Source of the DNA: Bacteroidota bacterium
GTDB taxonomy: Bacteria; Bacteroidota; Bacteroidia; Chitinophagales; Saprospiraceae
DNA: 39,894 nt
Direction: 5' to 3'
Assembly: GCA_963169325.1 (NCBI GenBank)
Contig: CAUJEY010000186.1
Coordinates: 1 to 39,894 of the forward strand
Below, one piece after another: positions 1 through 11,301 of the stretch (positions are counted from its first letter, which is position 1; every line of letters starts with the position of its first letter). The position numbers were made by a program, and so were the translations under genes. The notes beneath the pieces were generated by a model that did not search any database, was not told where the DNA came from, and worked only from the letters and a program-made list of their open reading frames with translations.

Positions 1-119
1 CCCTGCAAAAAAACACGGAAGGAAAATGCGATATATGGCAATATGACGAATTGCCGGGCATCATCGAACACCGAAACGAACCACGTTTTAAAAAATTGAT
101 AGCAGATTACCGGCGTTGA
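1..119 (+). CDS. C-terminal end of an unidentified protein (partial, 5' end outside window)
   Basis: An open frame enters from the left edge (first full codon at base 3) and ends at TGA 117-119, giving 38 residues that finish PRFKKLIADYRR. The composition is charged and looks like real coding sequence. A tail with 'PRFKKLI' resembles the ends of some TPR-containing adenylate-cyclase or kinase-type proteins, but that is a weak impression and I assign no function. The following gene starts about 60 bases downstream on the same strand. Confidence 0.45.
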   Translation, partial: LQKNTEGKCDIWQYDELPGIIEHRNEPRFKKLIADYRR

Positions 120-181
120 AATACTTCAACAAATATCTATATACAATGCCAAATGTCCTTACACATCCAAAAATTTTCCAG

Positions 182-1270
182 ATGAAAAAACAATTATTCC
201 TCCAATTGCTATTGGTAGCTTTCAGCAGTTTAGTTTATGGACAATCCAACCCGGAGAAGAACTATCCGCTCAAGCCCAACCTCAACCCGAATACGGACTC
301 CAGAAATCAACAAACCCCTAATGCGCCGGCGCCGGCATCCGTACCCGCTGAGCCGCGATCGAACCAAGGCGTTACATCTGGTGGACAAAGCAAGAAGAAC
401 ACACCTTCGGCGCAAAACAAGCACCAGCCGGCCCAGGAAACAACACCGCCGCCAGTGCCCGCCGCCCCGGCTGTAAAAACGGAGCCTGCTACCATGCCGC
501 CACAAACAACGTCGGGCGCCGAAAAGCCGGCCATGGAATCACCCGCAGCGGCAGCCAAGCGACAGCTCATTGCAGATGGGTACAAGGTGTGTATGACGCA
601 TCCGGACTACGGCAAGGTTTATTGTAAAGATGCTGCTGATACAGGCAGTAAGCCAACCAAGTCCCAAAGGGGCAGCGCGTCAACGAAGACCTACTACTAC
701 ATTGACGAAGACGGTATCGCGACGCCGCTGGACCGGAAATTGGTAGAACCTGCGCCCGAAAAAGAAAAAGAGAAATTGCCTGAACCCAAAGCGGTTCCCG
801 CTCCGCAAATGGTGCGCGTCAACCGGTGGGTTTCGCCGGTTTTTGGAGACTTTGTTACGATTCCGGAAGACAAATCTACTGACGCCGCACTGAGATCATG
901 GGGTTACAAAGATAAAATTTTTCAGTACGAGGCATTCCTTACAAGACCTGAGGGCGATAACGTAGCAATAGTAAACCGCTGGGAAATGCCCAATTGTAAG
1001 GATTTTGTATTGATGACCGAGCACATGACCAGTGATGCCAAAATGATAGAATGGGGGTTTAAAAACAAGCAATTTGTGTTTTATGCGTATAAAACCAGAC
1101 CTGCTTCCGGAAACTATGTCGCAGTCAATCGTTGGATCAATACATTGCCGGCAGAAAGTGGTTGCAGAGAATTTACACTCTCTGTTACAGAAACAGAACT
1201 GACCGATGCGCAATTACTCAGCTGGGGCTATACCGGTAAGATATTGCAATTCTATGTTCCTGCTCCTTGA
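182..1270 (+). CDS. Secreted protein with Pro/Ala-rich linker and three C-terminal VNRW repeats
   Basis: The chosen start is ATG 182, because it places a clean signal peptide (MKKQLFLQLLLVAFSSLVYG, cut before Q) at the N-terminus. A longer frame from TTG 116 would add an unlikely leader. The mature protein has a Pro/Ala/Gln/Thr-rich, probably disordered linker (about residues 25-125), a small region with two Cys (about 130-150), a charged spacer, and then three tandem repeats of about 50 residues over the last 155. Each repeat begins with a VNRW-type motif, has an aromatic/acidic DF segment, and ends with WGY or WGF followed by K and an aromatic stretch. This spacing recalls the surface repeats in bacterial exoproteins that read YRW..GDHFYTT..GY (DUF5648-like), but that link is inference. 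There is no T9SS tail. Export to the periplasm or surface is likely; function unknown. Confidence 0.75.
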   Translation: MKKQLFLQLLLVAFSSLVYGQSNPEKNYPLKPNLNPNTDSRNQQTPNAPAPASVPAEPRSNQGVTSGGQSKKNTPSAQNKHQPAQETTPPPVPAAPAVKTEPATMPPQTTSGAEKPAMESPAAAAKRQLIADGYKVCMTHPDYGKVYCKDAADTGSKPTKSQRGSASTKTYYYIDEDGIATPLDRKLVEPAPEKEKEKLPEPKAVPAPQMVRVNRWVSPVFGDFVTIPEDKSTDAALRSWGYKDKIFQYEAFLTRPEGDNVAIVNRWEMPNCKDFVLMTEHMTSDAKMIEWGFKNKQFVFYAYKTRPASGNYVAVNRWINTLPAESGCREFTLSVTETELTDAQLLSWGYTGKILQFYVPAP

Positions 1271-1417
1271 ATATAAAAAATCAGTGTTATACTGTTGAGT
1301 TTATCGTCTGATCTGGGCTATGTATAGGATAGGAGTTTTATATCTTTATTATTTTCAGTGATACATATTGGCTGCCGCCATTACATTCATTTTTCAACCG
1401 CCTTAATTTCCGTTAAC

Positions 1418-4400
1418 ATGAAAACCAATTTACATTCCTTACCACTATCGATTTTGTTGACCATCCTTTTTTTGGGGATAGGTTACTCAATCAACCCCTT
1501 GCGGGCACAGCCGCCATGCCACCCGGACTTCGATGCGCTCATGGCACTATACAATAGTACAGACGGCGCCAACTGGACCAATAATACCGGTTGGGTAGAC
1601 GGCGCTGCGGGGACGGATTGTGATGTTTGTGGCTGGTACGGCGTGTATTGTGACGGCAATGGGCGAGTGATTCAGTTGGACTTGAATTCCAATGGGTTGT
1701 CCGGCCCCTTGCCTGCCGAACTGGGCGATCTGAGTTTCTTGTTTTCTGTTTCTATGCGAGATAATCAACTGTCCGGCAGCATTCCGACAGAGATTGGCAG
1801 TTTGAGTAACCTGGTCGCTTTACTCCTCGATGGGAACCTGCTGAGCGGCGACCTCCCGGCGAGCCTGGGCGCCCTGCCTAACTTGTCCTCCCTGTATTTA
1901 AGCCAGAACGACCTGAGCGGTGATATATCCACTTTTTTCGACAGCCAGAACAACCTGTATGTGCTGTTCTTAGCGGGCAATCAATTTACGGGCAGCATTT
2001 CAACTGCATTTGGCAGTTTCCCATATTTGGCGTACCTTGATTTAGGCTACAACCAACTAACCGGTACCATACCGGCATCTCTGGGCAGCGCAAGCAACCT
2101 TAATTTGTTGAATCTGCAAGGCAACCAACTCAGTGGCAGCATCCCGCCAGAACTGGGCGACCTCAGTAGTCTGACTTATTTATCATTAGCCGTCAACCAA
2201 CTATCCGGCTGCTTTCCCGACAACTTATCCAACTTGTGTGGCGGCCCAGCCGTGTACATGTTTGATAACCCCGGCCTCTACCTCAACGGCGATTTTGCGG
2301 CCTTTTGCGCTAACGGCGCAGGTGGTTGTACCCCCTGCCATCCCGACTTCGATGCGCTCATGGCTATTTACACCAGTACTGGCGGCGCCAACTGGACCAA
2401 TAATACCGGTTGGATAGACGGCGCTGCGGGGACGGATTGTGATGTATGCAACTGGTATGGTGTGGGTTGTGATAACGGGCGGGTTGTTGCGCTAAATTTG
2501 CAGGTTAATAACCTCGCCGGCCCGCTTCCAACAGAAATTGGTAATTTGACTATGCTGAATAACCTCGGCATGTTGGGCAACCAACTGTCGGGCAGCATCC
2601 CGACTTCTATCGGAAACCTCACAAATCTGGAATCCCTGGAACTAAGCGAGAACCAATTAACAGGAACTATCCCGGCATCGATTGGAAATTTGACTAATCT
2701 TTCCCACATTCAATTAAATGATAACCAACTGTCCGGTGCAATTCCAACTGAAATTGGAAGTTTGTCATCTATCGGATCGCTGTACTTTCAACAAAATCTG
2801 TTATCCGGAGATATCCCGTCGACTATCGGGAACCTGAGCAATTTGATTTTCCTGGGTTTGCAAAATAATCAACTGACAGGCAGCATCCCCACTGAAATGG
2901 GAAATTTGACACAGATGGTGACACTGGAACTGAACAATAATCTATTGTCCGGCAGCATTCCGGCTGAATTGAGCAGTTTAACCGATTTAGAATATTTATA
3001 TCTGTCCAACAATGACTTAAGCGGTTGTTTGCCCGTGGAGTTGCTGAACTTATGCGCCCAAGGTGTCAGTGGGGATATTTCCGGCAACCCCAATCTCGAC
3101 AATGAGGACTGGGCGGATTTTTGCGCTACCCAGGCCGGCGTGTGCGGAGGCTCCTGCCATCCTGATTTTCATGCGCTCATGGCCCTTTACAACAGTACCG
3201 ACGGCGCCAACTGGGTCGATAATGCCGGCTGGGCAGACGGCGCGGCAGGGCTGGATTGTGATGTGTGCGCATGGGCCTGGGTGACGTGCGATGGCAATAA
3301 CAGGGTCTCTGTCCTGAACTTGCAGTATAACAACCTTACCGGCCCCTTACCGGGCGCTATTGGAAATCTTAGCCAGGTACACTATCTGTACCTTATAGGC
3401 AATAATCTGAGCGGAAGTTTGCCGGCCGGCATAGGTAATCTAGCTCAGGTTGAAATCCTGTATTTGGATCAAAACAATCTGAGCGGTCCAATACCCGCTT
3501 CTATGGGTGATTTGGACAACCTGCTTGATTTAAGTTTGAGTGTCAATCAGTTCAGTGGTCCCATCCCGCCATCGCTTGGCGATATGGCAAGTATTGTGCA
3601 GTTGAAAATAAATGAAAATCAGTTATCGGGCGATATTCCGCCTGAGTTGGGCAACCTGTCCACGCTGCAAATCCTTGGGCTTTCCGGGAATATGCTCAGC
3701 GGAGAAATTCCAGCGGAGATAGGTAATTTAGCGAACCTGGGTGGCCTGAGCCTTTCCAGTAATCAATTGACAGGCAGTATTCCACCCGAAATCGGCAATC
3801 TGAGTAACTTATTAGGATTGTATCTTGACAATAACAATCTCTCCGATAATATTCCTGTCAGTTTAGGTAGTCTTGTTAACTTATATTCTTTAAACCTGTC
3901 CGGGAATCAACTCAGCGGCAGCATCCCGTCAGTAATTGGCAATATTTCGGTTTTAGAGGAATTGAACTTGTTCGGTAACCAACTCACAGGGCCAATCCCC
4001 GCTGAACTGGGCAGTTTGTCAAATCTTTACGATTTTAACCTTTCCAACAATGATTTGAGCGGCTGCTTACCACCGGAGTTACTGGATTTATGCGCGAATG
4101 TTATCACCGGCGACATTTCCAATAACCCCAATCTCGACAACGAAGACTGGGCAGATTTTTGTGCCAACCAGACCGGCGCTTGTGGAGGCCCGTGCCACCC
4201 TGATTTCGATGCGCTCATAGCCCTTTACAATAGCACCGACGGCGCTAATTGGTCAAATAATACCGGCTGGATAGACGGCGCGGCGGGGACGGATTGTGAT
4301 GTATGCAACTGGTACGGTGTGAGTTGTGATGGCAATGGCCGGGTGACACAAATAAGTCTGGACAACAATCAGTTGAGCGGCAGCATCCCGCCGGCTTTGG

Positions 4401-7400
4401 GAGACTTAAGCAACTTGCAATTTTTGAACTTGATCGGAAACCAACTGAGCGGCAGCATTCCGCCTGAACTGGGTAACCTGAGTGCCTTGACCACCCTGTA
4501 TCTGTTTTCCAATCAACTCAGCGGCATCATTCCACTTGAACTCGGCAACCTAAGCAATCTTATTTATTTGTCGCTGGGCTTAAACCAGTTGTCGGGCGAA
4601 ATCCCTTCTGCGTTGGGCAATTTGACTAACGTGAATACCATCGATATACAAGTCAATCAACTTTCCGGAAGTATACCGGTTGAATTGGGCAACTTAACCA
4701 ACTTGTATTTTCTGGCATTGGGAAACAACACCTTGAGCGGCAGTATACCAACCGCACTGACTAATCTCAGCAATCTTGGAGTTCTCGATTTATCGCTCAA
4801 TCAACTAACAGGTGGCATCCCCCCTGGGCTGGGCGGCCTAAACAACCTCCAAACTTTGTTGCTGCATGATAACCAACTGACGGGTACTATACCCGCAGAA
4901 TTAGGCAGCCTGAGCAATTTGGATTATCTCACGTTGAATGGCAATCAGTTGAGCGGCAGTATCCCGCCAGGATTAGGCAACCTGAGCACCTTGTTGGAAA
5001 TTTACCTGAACGACAACCAACTTTCCGGTTGTATCCCCTCCTCTTTTTCGGTGTTTTGCAACAATGGAACGATTGTAAACCTGGGCGGCAACGCCGGACT
5101 CCCCGGGGGCGGCGATTTTGCGGCCTTTTGCGCTAACGGCGCAGGTGGTTGTACCCCCTGCCACCCTGATTTCGATGCGCTCATGGCCCTTTACAATAGC
5201 ACCGACGGCGCTAATTGGAATATTAATACCGGCTGGGCAGAAGGTGCGGCGGGGCTGGATTGTGATGTGTGCGCGTGGCCCGGGGTGGTTTGCGATGGGA
5301 ACGGAAGAGTGACTGGCCTGAACGGGAATTCTAATAACCTTACCGGCCCCTTGCCTGCCGAAATCGGTGATCTCAGCCAGTTGCAATATCTGGTATTGGT
5401 AGGCAATAACCTGAGCGGCAGTTTGCCCAGCACCATTGGCAATCTTGAGCAATTGATACTTTTGTATCTCAATCAGAACAACCTGAGCGGTACGATACCC
5501 GCTTCTTTTGGAAATTTGGACAATCTGGTTGATTTAGGTTTAACAAGTAATCAGTTCAGTGGTGCCATTCCGCCATCAATTGGCGACATGGAAAGTATCG
5601 AGCAGCTGATCTTTGCCAACAATCAGTTGTCGGGCGACATTCCGCCGGAGTTGGGCAACCTGACCACGCTGCAAGTTCTGGTGCTTTCCGGGAATATGCT
5701 CAGCGGCGAAATTCCAGCGGAGATCGGTAATTTAGCCAACCTGGGTGGCCTGAGCCTTTCCAATAATCAATTGACAGGCAGTATTCCACCCGAAATAGGC
5801 AGCCTGAGTAACTTATTAGGACTGTATCTTGACAATAACAATCTCAGCGGCGATATCCCCGCGTTCTGGAGTAATTTCCCTAACTTAAGCACCCTGGCGT
5901 TACATAATAATCAGCTCTCCGGCAGTATTCCTGCCAGTTTGGGTAGTCTTGTTAACTTGGTTTCTTTAAACCTGTCCGGTAACCAACTCAGTGGCAGCAT
6001 TCCGCCTGAAATTGGCAGTTTTGTGGCTTTGGATGAATTGTACTTGTCTGCCAACCAACTCACTGGGGCAATCCCCGCTGAACTGGGCAATTTGTCAAAT
6101 CTTATCGAGTTTAACCTTTCCAATAATGATTTGAGCGGCTGTTTGCCACCGGAGTTACTGGATTTATGCGCGCATGTTGCCACGGGCGACATTTCAAATA
6201 ACCCCAATCTCGACAACGAGGACTGGGCCGATTTTTGTGCCAACCAGACCGGCGCTTGCGTAGCTTGTACGCATCCTGATTTTGCTGCTTTAATAGCCCT
6301 TTACAACAGCACCGACGGCGCCAACTGGACGAACAACACCGGCTGGGCCGATGGTGCGGCAGGCACGGATTGTGATGTATGCTCCTGGCACGGTGTGTAT
6401 TGTGATGGCAACGGCCGGGTGGCTCAACTTTATTTGTACGCCAACAACCTCGTCGGTACCCTCCCCACTGAAATCGGTGATTTGACGTCCCTCTATGAAT
6501 TGGACTTGAGCGGCAACCAGTTGTCCGGACTCCTTTCTACCGCAATTTCCCATCTCGGTGGTTTGAATTTAACGTATTTAAATTTAGCAGAAAATCTATT
6601 TACAGGTCCAATACCCGTCGAAATCGGCGCTTTCACGACTTTGTCAAGTTTGACATTAGCAAGCAACCCATTGTCCGGTTCGATTCCGCCCGAAATTGGG
6701 GACCTGACTAACTTGGGATATTTGAATCTGTATGATAACCAACTCACGGGCTCACTCCCACCGGAACTGGGCAGTCTGACCAATTTGGTTTCATTAGGCT
6801 TGTTCAGCAACCAGATTTCCGGTTGTATCCCGTCTTCTTATGCTGTGTTTTGCAGCAATGGAACGAATGTCAATTTGGTTGATAACCCCGGGCTCCCCGG
6901 TGGCGGAGACTTTGCAGCCTTCTGTGCCAATGGAGCAGGCGCCGATGCCGATGCCGACAGTTACTGTGCCGGAACAGGGCCAAACGACGACTGTGATGAC
7001 ACAAACGACGCTATTCACCCCGGAGCCACCGAAATCTGCAACGGCCTTGACGACGATTGCGACGGTCAAACGGACGAAGACTTTACAGAACATCCTGATT
7101 ATGCCGCATTAATGGCCCTTTACAACAGCACAGGCGGCGCCAACTGGACGAACAACACGGGTTGGATCGACGGTGCAGCAGGCGTCAGTTGTGAAGTTTG
7201 CAGCTGGCCGGGGATATTTTGTAATGGAAATGGCCGGGTCGATTATATTTACTTGCCCAACAACAATCTCGTTGGTACGATTCCAAGTGAAATTGGAGAT
7301 TTGACCTACCTGAAATATCTTTATTTAAATCAAAATCAATTGTCCGGCAGTATTCCGGCGAGTATCGGGGATCTCAGCAATTTGATTATTATTCAACTAT

Positions 7401-10363
7401 ACACCAACCAATTAACAGGAAGCATCCCGCAGGGAATTGGCGGCCTTTCAAACCTGGTGTTTTTAAATTTGAGTGAAAATCAACTAACCGGGACTCTTCC
7501 CCCGGAACTTGGTAATTTGCCAAACCTGACACTTTTATATTTGTATCAAAACCAGTTATCCGGCAGTATCCCGACAACTATCGGAAACCTGAGTAGTTTG
7601 ACAAGCCTGGTGTTATATGACAATCAGTTAACCGGAGTAATCCCGGCTGAAATTGGCAGTTTGTCAAATTTACAGAGCTTGTATTTGCAGAACAATCAAT
7701 TATCGGGAGCATTGCCGGTTGATTTAGGTAATTTGACTAATCTAACCTACTTATATCTCAATAACAACCAATTGACTGGCTGTATCCCACCTTCCTATTC
7801 AACGTTTTGCAACGGCAGTACGATTGTCGGTTTGAGCGGCAACCCCGGGCTCCCCGGTGGCGGCGATTTTTCTGCTTTTTGTACTAACGGAACAGGCGCC
7901 GATGCCGATGCGGATGGATACTGTGCCGGAACAGGGCCAAACGACGACTGTGATGACACAAACGACGCCATCCACCCCGGCGCAACCGAAATTTGCGATG
8001 GTATCGACAATGATTGCGACGGCTTGACGGATGATGCCGATCCGGGCATTACCGGCCGGCCCACCTGGTACGCCGACGCGGATGGCGACGGTTATGGCAA
8101 TGCCGCTGTTTCTCAACTGGCCTGTAATCAACCCGTCGGGTACGTTTCCAACGATGATGATTGCAACGACAATCCGGTCAACGGAGTAGATATCCACCCC
8201 GGCGCTACTGAAATTTGCAACGGCGTCGACGACGACTGCGACGGCTTGACGGATGATGCCGATCCGGGCATTACCGGTCAACCCACCTGGTACGCCGACG
8301 CGGACGGCGACGGTTATGGCAATGCCGCTGTTTCCCAACTGGCCTGTAACCAACCCGTCGGGTACGTTTCCAACGACGATGATTGCAACGACAATCCGGT
8401 CAACGGCGGAAATATCTATCCCGGCGCTACTGAAATTTGCAACGGCGTCGACGACGATTGCGACGGCTTGACGGATGATGACGATCCGGGCATTACAGGC
8501 CGGCCTATTTGGTATGCCGACGCGGACGGTGACAACTACGGCGATCCGAATGTTTCCCAAGCGGCCTGCATTCAGCCCATAGGGTTTGTATCCAATGATG
8601 ATGATTGCGACGACAATCCGGTCACCGGCGTAAATATCCACCCCGGCGCTACTGAAATCTGCAACGGCATCGATGACAACTGTGATGGTATGGTAGATGG
8701 GTTGACCCAAAGCTGTTACACCGGCCCGGCCGGAACGAATGGGGTTGGTCCTTGCGTTTCGGGAATTTCGGTTTGTACAAATGGAGTTTGGGGCGCATGT
8801 GTCGGCCAGGTGGTACCTCAAACTGAAATCTGTAACGGCCTGGACGACAACTGTAATGGACAAATTGACGAGGGCGTACAGATTACCTTCACCGCCACCC
8901 CCACAGCCGAATCCTGCGCCGGTGCGCTGAATGGCGCCATTGCCATCACCAACGTAACGGGCGGCACGGCGCCATTCCTGTATTCGATCAACAACGGCGT
9001 CAACTACTATGGCACACCGACCTTTACCGGCCTGGCGACCGGCACGTATGCCGTGCGGGTCAAGGCCAACAACTGCGAAAGTGCCGCTGTGATGATTTCC
9101 GTCGGCGTTGGCAGTTGCCCGATTGAATTCAGCGGAACCATTCTTTGGGAGCACGACGACGTAAGCGGTGTAAAAGACGCCAACGTCAAACTCACCGGCT
9201 CGGCCACGGCCAGCGACCTGACGGATATCAACGGCGACTTTCTGATCGCCATCACACAGACGAGCGGCAGTTTTACGCTCAAACCGGTAAAAAACATCAA
9301 TAAGTTCAACGGAGTAACGGTGGGCGACGCCACGGCTATTCAACAACACGTGATCCAGGCCGTCCCGATCACCGACCCATACAAACTCGTGTGCGCCGAT
9401 GTGAACAAGAGTAATTCGATCACCACCCTCGATGCCGCGCTCATTTTGCAGGCATTAAATGGCAGCCCGCAGGCCAATGCCATTTGGAATACCTCCTGGC
9501 GCTTTGTACCCAGTTCGCACACCATGCTGACGCCCCCCTGGGGTTTCCCCGAGCAGCGGACTTATACCAATATTTCCGGCCCGCAAACCGACCAGGATTT
9601 CGTCGGGATGAAAATCGGCGACGTGACGGCGGCGTATGCCAATCCGGCCAACTTAGGCGCGGGCGAACCATTTGTTTTGCGTGCAAAGGACCAGACGTTG
9701 AATACCGGCGAAATCCTCGACATCGGATTCACAGCGGATCAGTTGGACGACCTGGCAGCGTTCCAGTTTGCCCTGACTTTCGATCCGGCACAGTTGCAGT
9801 TCGAAGCCATCGAACCTGCCGGCGGCCTGCCAATCACTGCGGATCATTTCGGCACGAACAACACCGGTGCCGGCGAAATCCGGGCCGTATGGTCGCAGGC
9901 AACGGGATTGCGGGTAGAAGAAGCGGCGCCGGTATTCCGGCTGCGTTTCAAGGCCCTGCAAAGCGGCGCCAAACTGAGCGACGTGCTGCAACTCGATGAG
10001 GCAGTGTTATCAGCACTGGCCTACACCGGCAAACTGGCGGAATCGAAAGTGGAACTGGCCTTCAGCGAAGCGACGGGTACGAATCCTGCGGCGACGGCTT
10101 CCGCCCTGCAATTGCAGGTGCGGCCCAATCCGTTCCAGGAGGAAACCACGGTCGCGTTTACGCTGCCGGCCGCTGGCGAGGCGCAGTTGCGGGTGCTGGA
10201 TCTGAATGGACGGGAGATATTGCGGATCAACAACACCTACCCGGCCGGACATCACAGCGAAATACTGCGGCTGGGTGGTCTGACTGCGGCCGGGGTATTG
10301 ACTTGCGAACTGATCACGCCGTTTGGGGTCGTGACGCGGAAAATGGTGTTGACCCGTTTGTAA
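1418..10363 (+). CDS. Giant modular leucine-rich-repeat surface protein with MopE motifs, dockerin/cohesin-like parts and T9SS sorting domain
   Basis: ATG 1418 is preferred over the upstream GTG 1358, because it starts a signal peptide ending PLRAQ. The product has 2981 residues. Seven modules begin at bases 1517, 2336, 3155, 4193, 5159, 6269 and 7088. Each opens with an N-cap ([19 protein letters not shown], then a [14 protein letters not shown] segment) followed by 24-residue plant-type repeats (L.L..N.LSG.IP..IGNL.N); I count 8, 8, 11, 10, 12, 6 and 8 repeats. Modules close with Cys-containing C-caps of two kinds. Cu-binding MopE-type motifs ([14 protein letters not shown]) follow module 6 and lie after module 7, with three 74-residue tandem copies at 8039-8704. 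Then come an SprB-like repeat (about 8877-9107), dockerin-like segments (about 9298-9462 and 9600-9640), a cohesin-like domain (about 9661-10037) and a T9SS type A tail (RPNPF.E.T..., VLDLNGREI). It is expected to be displayed or released through T9SS; the ligand is unknown (adhesin or glycan binding is inference). Confidence 0.92.
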   Translation: MKTNLHSLPLSILLTILFLGIGYSINPLRAQPPCHPDFDALMALYNSTDGANWTNNTGWVDGAAGTDCDVCGWYGVYCDGNGRVIQLDLNSNGLSGPLPAELGDLSFLFSVSMRDNQLSGSIPTEIGSLSNLVALLLDGNLLSGDLPASLGALPNLSSLYLSQNDLSGDISTFFDSQNNLYVLFLAGNQFTGSISTAFGSFPYLAYLDLGYNQLTGTIPASLGSASNLNLLNLQGNQLSGSIPPELGDLSSLTYLSLAVNQLSGCFPDNLSNLCGGPAVYMFDNPGLYLNGDFAAFCANGAGGCTPCHPDFDALMAIYTSTGGANWTNNTGWIDGAAGTDCDVCNWYGVGCDNGRVVALNLQVNNLAGPLPTEIGNLTMLNNLGMLGNQLSGSIPTSIGNLTNLESLELSENQLTGTIPASIGNLTNLSHIQLNDNQLSGAIPTEIGSLSSIGSLYFQQNLLSGDIPSTIGNLSNLIFLGLQNNQLTGSIPTEMGNLTQMVTLELNNNLLSGSIPAELSSLTDLEYLYLSNNDLSGCLPVELLNLCAQGVSGDISGNPNLDNEDWADFCATQAGVCGGSCHPDFHALMALYNSTDGANWVDNAGWADGAAGLDCDVCAWAWVTCDGNNRVSVLNLQYNNLTGPLPGAIGNLSQVHYLYLIGNNLSGSLPAGIGNLAQVEILYLDQNNLSGPIPASMGDLDNLLDLSLSVNQFSGPIPPSLGDMASIVQLKINENQLSGDIPPELGNLSTLQILGLSGNMLSGEIPAEIGNLANLGGLSLSSNQLTGSIPPEIGNLSNLLGLYLDNNNLSDNIPVSLGSLVNLYSLNLSGNQLSGSIPSVIGNISVLEELNLFGNQLTGPIPAELGSLSNLYDFNLSNNDLSGCLPPELLDLCANVITGDISNNPNLDNEDWADFCANQTGACGGPCHPDFDALIALYNSTDGANWSNNTGWIDGAAGTDCDVCNWYGVSCDGNGRVTQISLDNNQLSGSIPPALGDLSNLQFLNLIGNQLSGSIPPELGNLSALTTLYLFSNQLSGIIPLELGNLSNLIYLSLGLNQLSGEIPSALGNLTNVNTIDIQVNQLSGSIPVELGNLTNLYFLALGNNTLSGSIPTALTNLSNLGVLDLSLNQLTGGIPPGLGGLNNLQTLLLHDNQLTGTIPAELGSLSNLDYLTLNGNQLSGSIPPGLGNLSTLLEIYLNDNQLSGCIPSSFSVFCNNGTIVNLGGNAGLPGGGDFAAFCANGAGGCTPCHPDFDALMALYNSTDGANWNINTGWAEGAAGLDCDVCAWPGVVCDGNGRVTGLNGNSNNLTGPLPAEIGDLSQLQYLVLVGNNLSGSLPSTIGNLEQLILLYLNQNNLSGTIPASFGNLDNLVDLGLTSNQFSGAIPPSIGDMESIEQLIFANNQLSGDIPPELGNLTTLQVLVLSGNMLSGEIPAEIGNLANLGGLSLSNNQLTGSIPPEIGSLSNLLGLYLDNNNLSGDIPAFWSNFPNLSTLALHNNQLSGSIPASLGSLVNLVSLNLSGNQLSGSIPPEIGSFVALDELYLSANQLTGAIPAELGNLSNLIEFNLSNNDLSGCLPPELLDLCAHVATGDISNNPNLDNEDWADFCANQTGACVACTHPDFAALIALYNSTDGANWTNNTGWADGAAGTDCDVCSWHGVYCDGNGRVAQLYLYANNLVGTLPTEIGDLTSLYELDLSGNQLSGLLSTAISHLGGLNLTYLNLAENLFTGPIPVEIGAFTTLSSLTLASNPLSGSIPPEIGDLTNLGYLNLYDNQLTGSLPPELGSLTNLVSLGLFSNQISGCIPSSYAVFCSNGTNVNLVDNPGLPGGGDFAAFCANGAGADADADSYCAGTGPNDDCDDTNDAIHPGATEICNGLDDDCDGQTDEDFTEHPDYAALMALYNSTGGANWTNNTGWIDGAAGVSCEVCSWPGIFCNGNGRVDYIYLPNNNLVGTIPSEIGDLTYLKYLYLNQNQLSGSIPASIGDLSNLIIIQLYTNQLTGSIPQGIGGLSNLVFLNLSENQLTGTLPPELGNLPNLTLLYLYQNQLSGSIPTTIGNLSSLTSLVLYDNQLTGVIPAEIGSLSNLQSLYLQNNQLSGALPVDLGNLTNLTYLYLNNNQLTGCIPPSYSTFCNGSTIVGLSGNPGLPGGGDFSAFCTNGTGADADADGYCAGTGPNDDCDDTNDAIHPGATEICDGIDNDCDGLTDDADPGITGRPTWYADADGDGYGNAAVSQLACNQPVGYVSNDDDCNDNPVNGVDIHPGATEICNGVDDDCDGLTDDADPGITGQPTWYADADGDGYGNAAVSQLACNQPVGYVSNDDDCNDNPVNGGNIYPGATEICNGVDDDCDGLTDDDDPGITGRPIWYADADGDNYGDPNVSQAACIQPIGFVSNDDDCDDNPVTGVNIHPGATEICNGIDDNCDGMVDGLTQSCYTGPAGTNGVGPCVSGISVCTNGVWGACVGQVVPQTEICNGLDDNCNGQIDEGVQITFTATPTAESCAGALNGAIAITNVTGGTAPFLYSINNGVNYYGTPTFTGLATGTYAVRVKANNCESAAVMISVGVGSCPIEFSGTILWEHDDVSGVKDANVKLTGSATASDLTDINGDFLIAITQTSGSFTLKPVKNINKFNGVTVGDATAIQQHVIQAVPITDPYKLVCADVNKSNSITTLDAALILQALNGSPQANAIWNTSWRFVPSSHTMLTPPWGFPEQRTYTNISGPQTDQDFVGMKIGDVTAAYANPANLGAGEPFVLRAKDQTLNTGEILDIGFTADQLDDLAAFQFALTFDPAQLQFEAIEPAGGLPITADHFGTNNTGAGEIRAVWSQATGLRVEEAAPVFRLRFKALQSGAKLSDVLQLDEAVLSALAYTGKLAESKVELAFSEATGTNPAATASALQLQVRPNPFQEETTVAFTLPAAGEAQLRVLDLNGREILRINNTYPAGHHSEILRLGGLTAAGVLTCELITPFGVVTRKMVLTRL
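8039..8704 (+). repeat. Three tandem 222-bp coding repeats (MopE-type Cys/Asp-rich motif)
   Basis: The phrase gatccgggcatta recurs at 8039, 8261 and 8483, giving an exact 222-bp (74-codon) period. The first two copies are almost identical in DNA and the third has diverged. Each copy encodes [10 protein letters not shown], a Cys-containing middle, NDDDC.DNPV and [13 protein letters not shown]. The near identity of the first two copies points to a recent duplication inside the giant gene. Confidence 0.9.
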
Positions 10364-10383
10364 CAGATATTTTTGTATCGGAT

Positions 10384-10631
10384 ATTCTGCGTAACATCTG
10401 CGCTTCAATTCTGCGTAACATCTGCGTGAAATTTGCTACGTCGGGCGCCTGACGCGGCAAATTTCACGCAGATGTTATACCCGGTGGAAAGTGGTTTGCG
10501 AAAAATGCCGGCTGCTTGCGCTATTCACCGGGTGACTCAAAGTCACCCGGTGAATAAACCCGGAATCTGTTTTTCACAAACCACTTTCCGCTGGCGATAC
10601 ACAGAATTGAAGCGCAGATGTTACGCAGAAT
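10384..10631. repeat. Nested long inverted-repeat element between the giant gene and the lipoprotein gene
   Basis: The outer arms are a perfect 30-bp inverted repeat (10384-10413 with 10602-10631). Inside lie a second perfect 21-bp pair (10416-10436 with 10457-10477) around a near-palindromic GGCGCC centre, a 20-bp pair with one mismatch (10486-10505 with 10570-10589), and an innermost perfect 16-bp hairpin (10522-10537 with 10541-10556) with a CAA loop. A 19-bp direct repeat starting attctgcgtaac occurs at 10384 and 10408. In RNA this would fold as one long stem carrying two branch hairpins. It lies 20 bases after the stop of the giant gene and could end its transcription, but it is far larger than an ordinary terminator and lacks a T-tract. 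Confidence 0.85.
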
Positions 10632-10675
10632 TTGTTGGCAATTTATTAAATTCACATATCTAAACTCAATTTATC

Positions 10676-11146
10676 ATGAAATCACTATCAATTTTTCTAC
10701 TGCTGAGTACCGCTTTTATATATGCCTGCGGACAGGATATAAAAAACACAACGTCCAATGATAGTCCGCCGACAAAAGAACAGATGCGCGCTAAAACCGG
10801 TGAGGAGGTTTGGATCATTGTTACTTACGTGAAAGACAGCTCAAAAACTGAATTTGAGCAATGGATTAAAGATATCTTCTATCCCGCGTTGCACAAATCT
10901 CAAAACCCAATGAACAAAGCGCAACTAAACGCCACCCGTTGGCTGGAACCCGCAGGTCAGAATGAAGATAAGACCTGGACGTATACCTGGATTATGGACC
11001 CCGTAGTACCCAAAGGGGATTATGATATCCCGACCTTACTGAATACCGCATATGGCGAAGAAAAAGGAAAAGCGTATTGGGAGAAATATCAAACGTTTTG
11101 GGCAAAACCGGTGGACATGCATGTGCTGAAACAAACAGAAAAATAG
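10676..11146 (+). CDS. Small putative lipoprotein, function unknown
   Basis: The product has 156 residues. The N-terminus MKSLSIFLLLSTAFIYACGQ is a signal peptide with Cys at residue 18 that could be lipidated; IYAC is an imperfect lipobox, so plain export is also possible. The mature part contains an alternating beta-type segment (VWIIVTYVKDSSKTEFEQWI) and ends in a hydrophilic helix. The segment recalls ferredoxin-like alpha/beta barrel proteins (antibiotic-monooxygenase or NIPSNAP type), in which a beta strand is followed by a helix with an EFEQWI-like pattern, but this is only a guess. It sits 44 bases after the nested inverted repeat and about 155 bases before the next gene, so it may be transcribed on its own. 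Confidence 0.75.
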   Translation: MKSLSIFLLLSTAFIYACGQDIKNTTSNDSPPTKEQMRAKTGEEVWIIVTYVKDSSKTEFEQWIKDIFYPALHKSQNPMNKAQLNATRWLEPAGQNEDKTWTYTWIMDPVVPKGDYDIPTLLNTAYGEEKGKAYWEKYQTFWAKPVDMHVLKQTEK

Positions 11147-11301
11147 ACCAAGTATCCCCGCGATGCCCGGGGTGGGGTGGGGAGACGGTTTTGGAAGGAG
11201 TAGCATGCTTGTCAGATATTAATCCGGCCTGACTCGAAAGTTGGGGAACCTTTTGATGTAGTGAAAATGTTACAGGAACGATAATTCTGATCAATTCCCC
11301 T

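Noticed and set aside
1358-1417. Upstream GTG start for the giant LRR protein
   Set aside because: It would add 20 residues before a good signal peptide; ATG 1418 is the natural start.
7799-9349. Long minus-strand open frame (516 codons) opposite the giant LRR/MopE gene
   Set aside because: It is the antisense shadow of strongly patterned coding repeats; its peptide is itself repetitive in step with the 222-bp units and has no start context or domain.
11160-11301. Possible small gene or terminator between the lipoprotein and the 251-aa gene
   Set aside because: A G-rich run (gcccggggtggggtgggg) is visible but there is no convincing hairpin with a T-tract and no coding frame.
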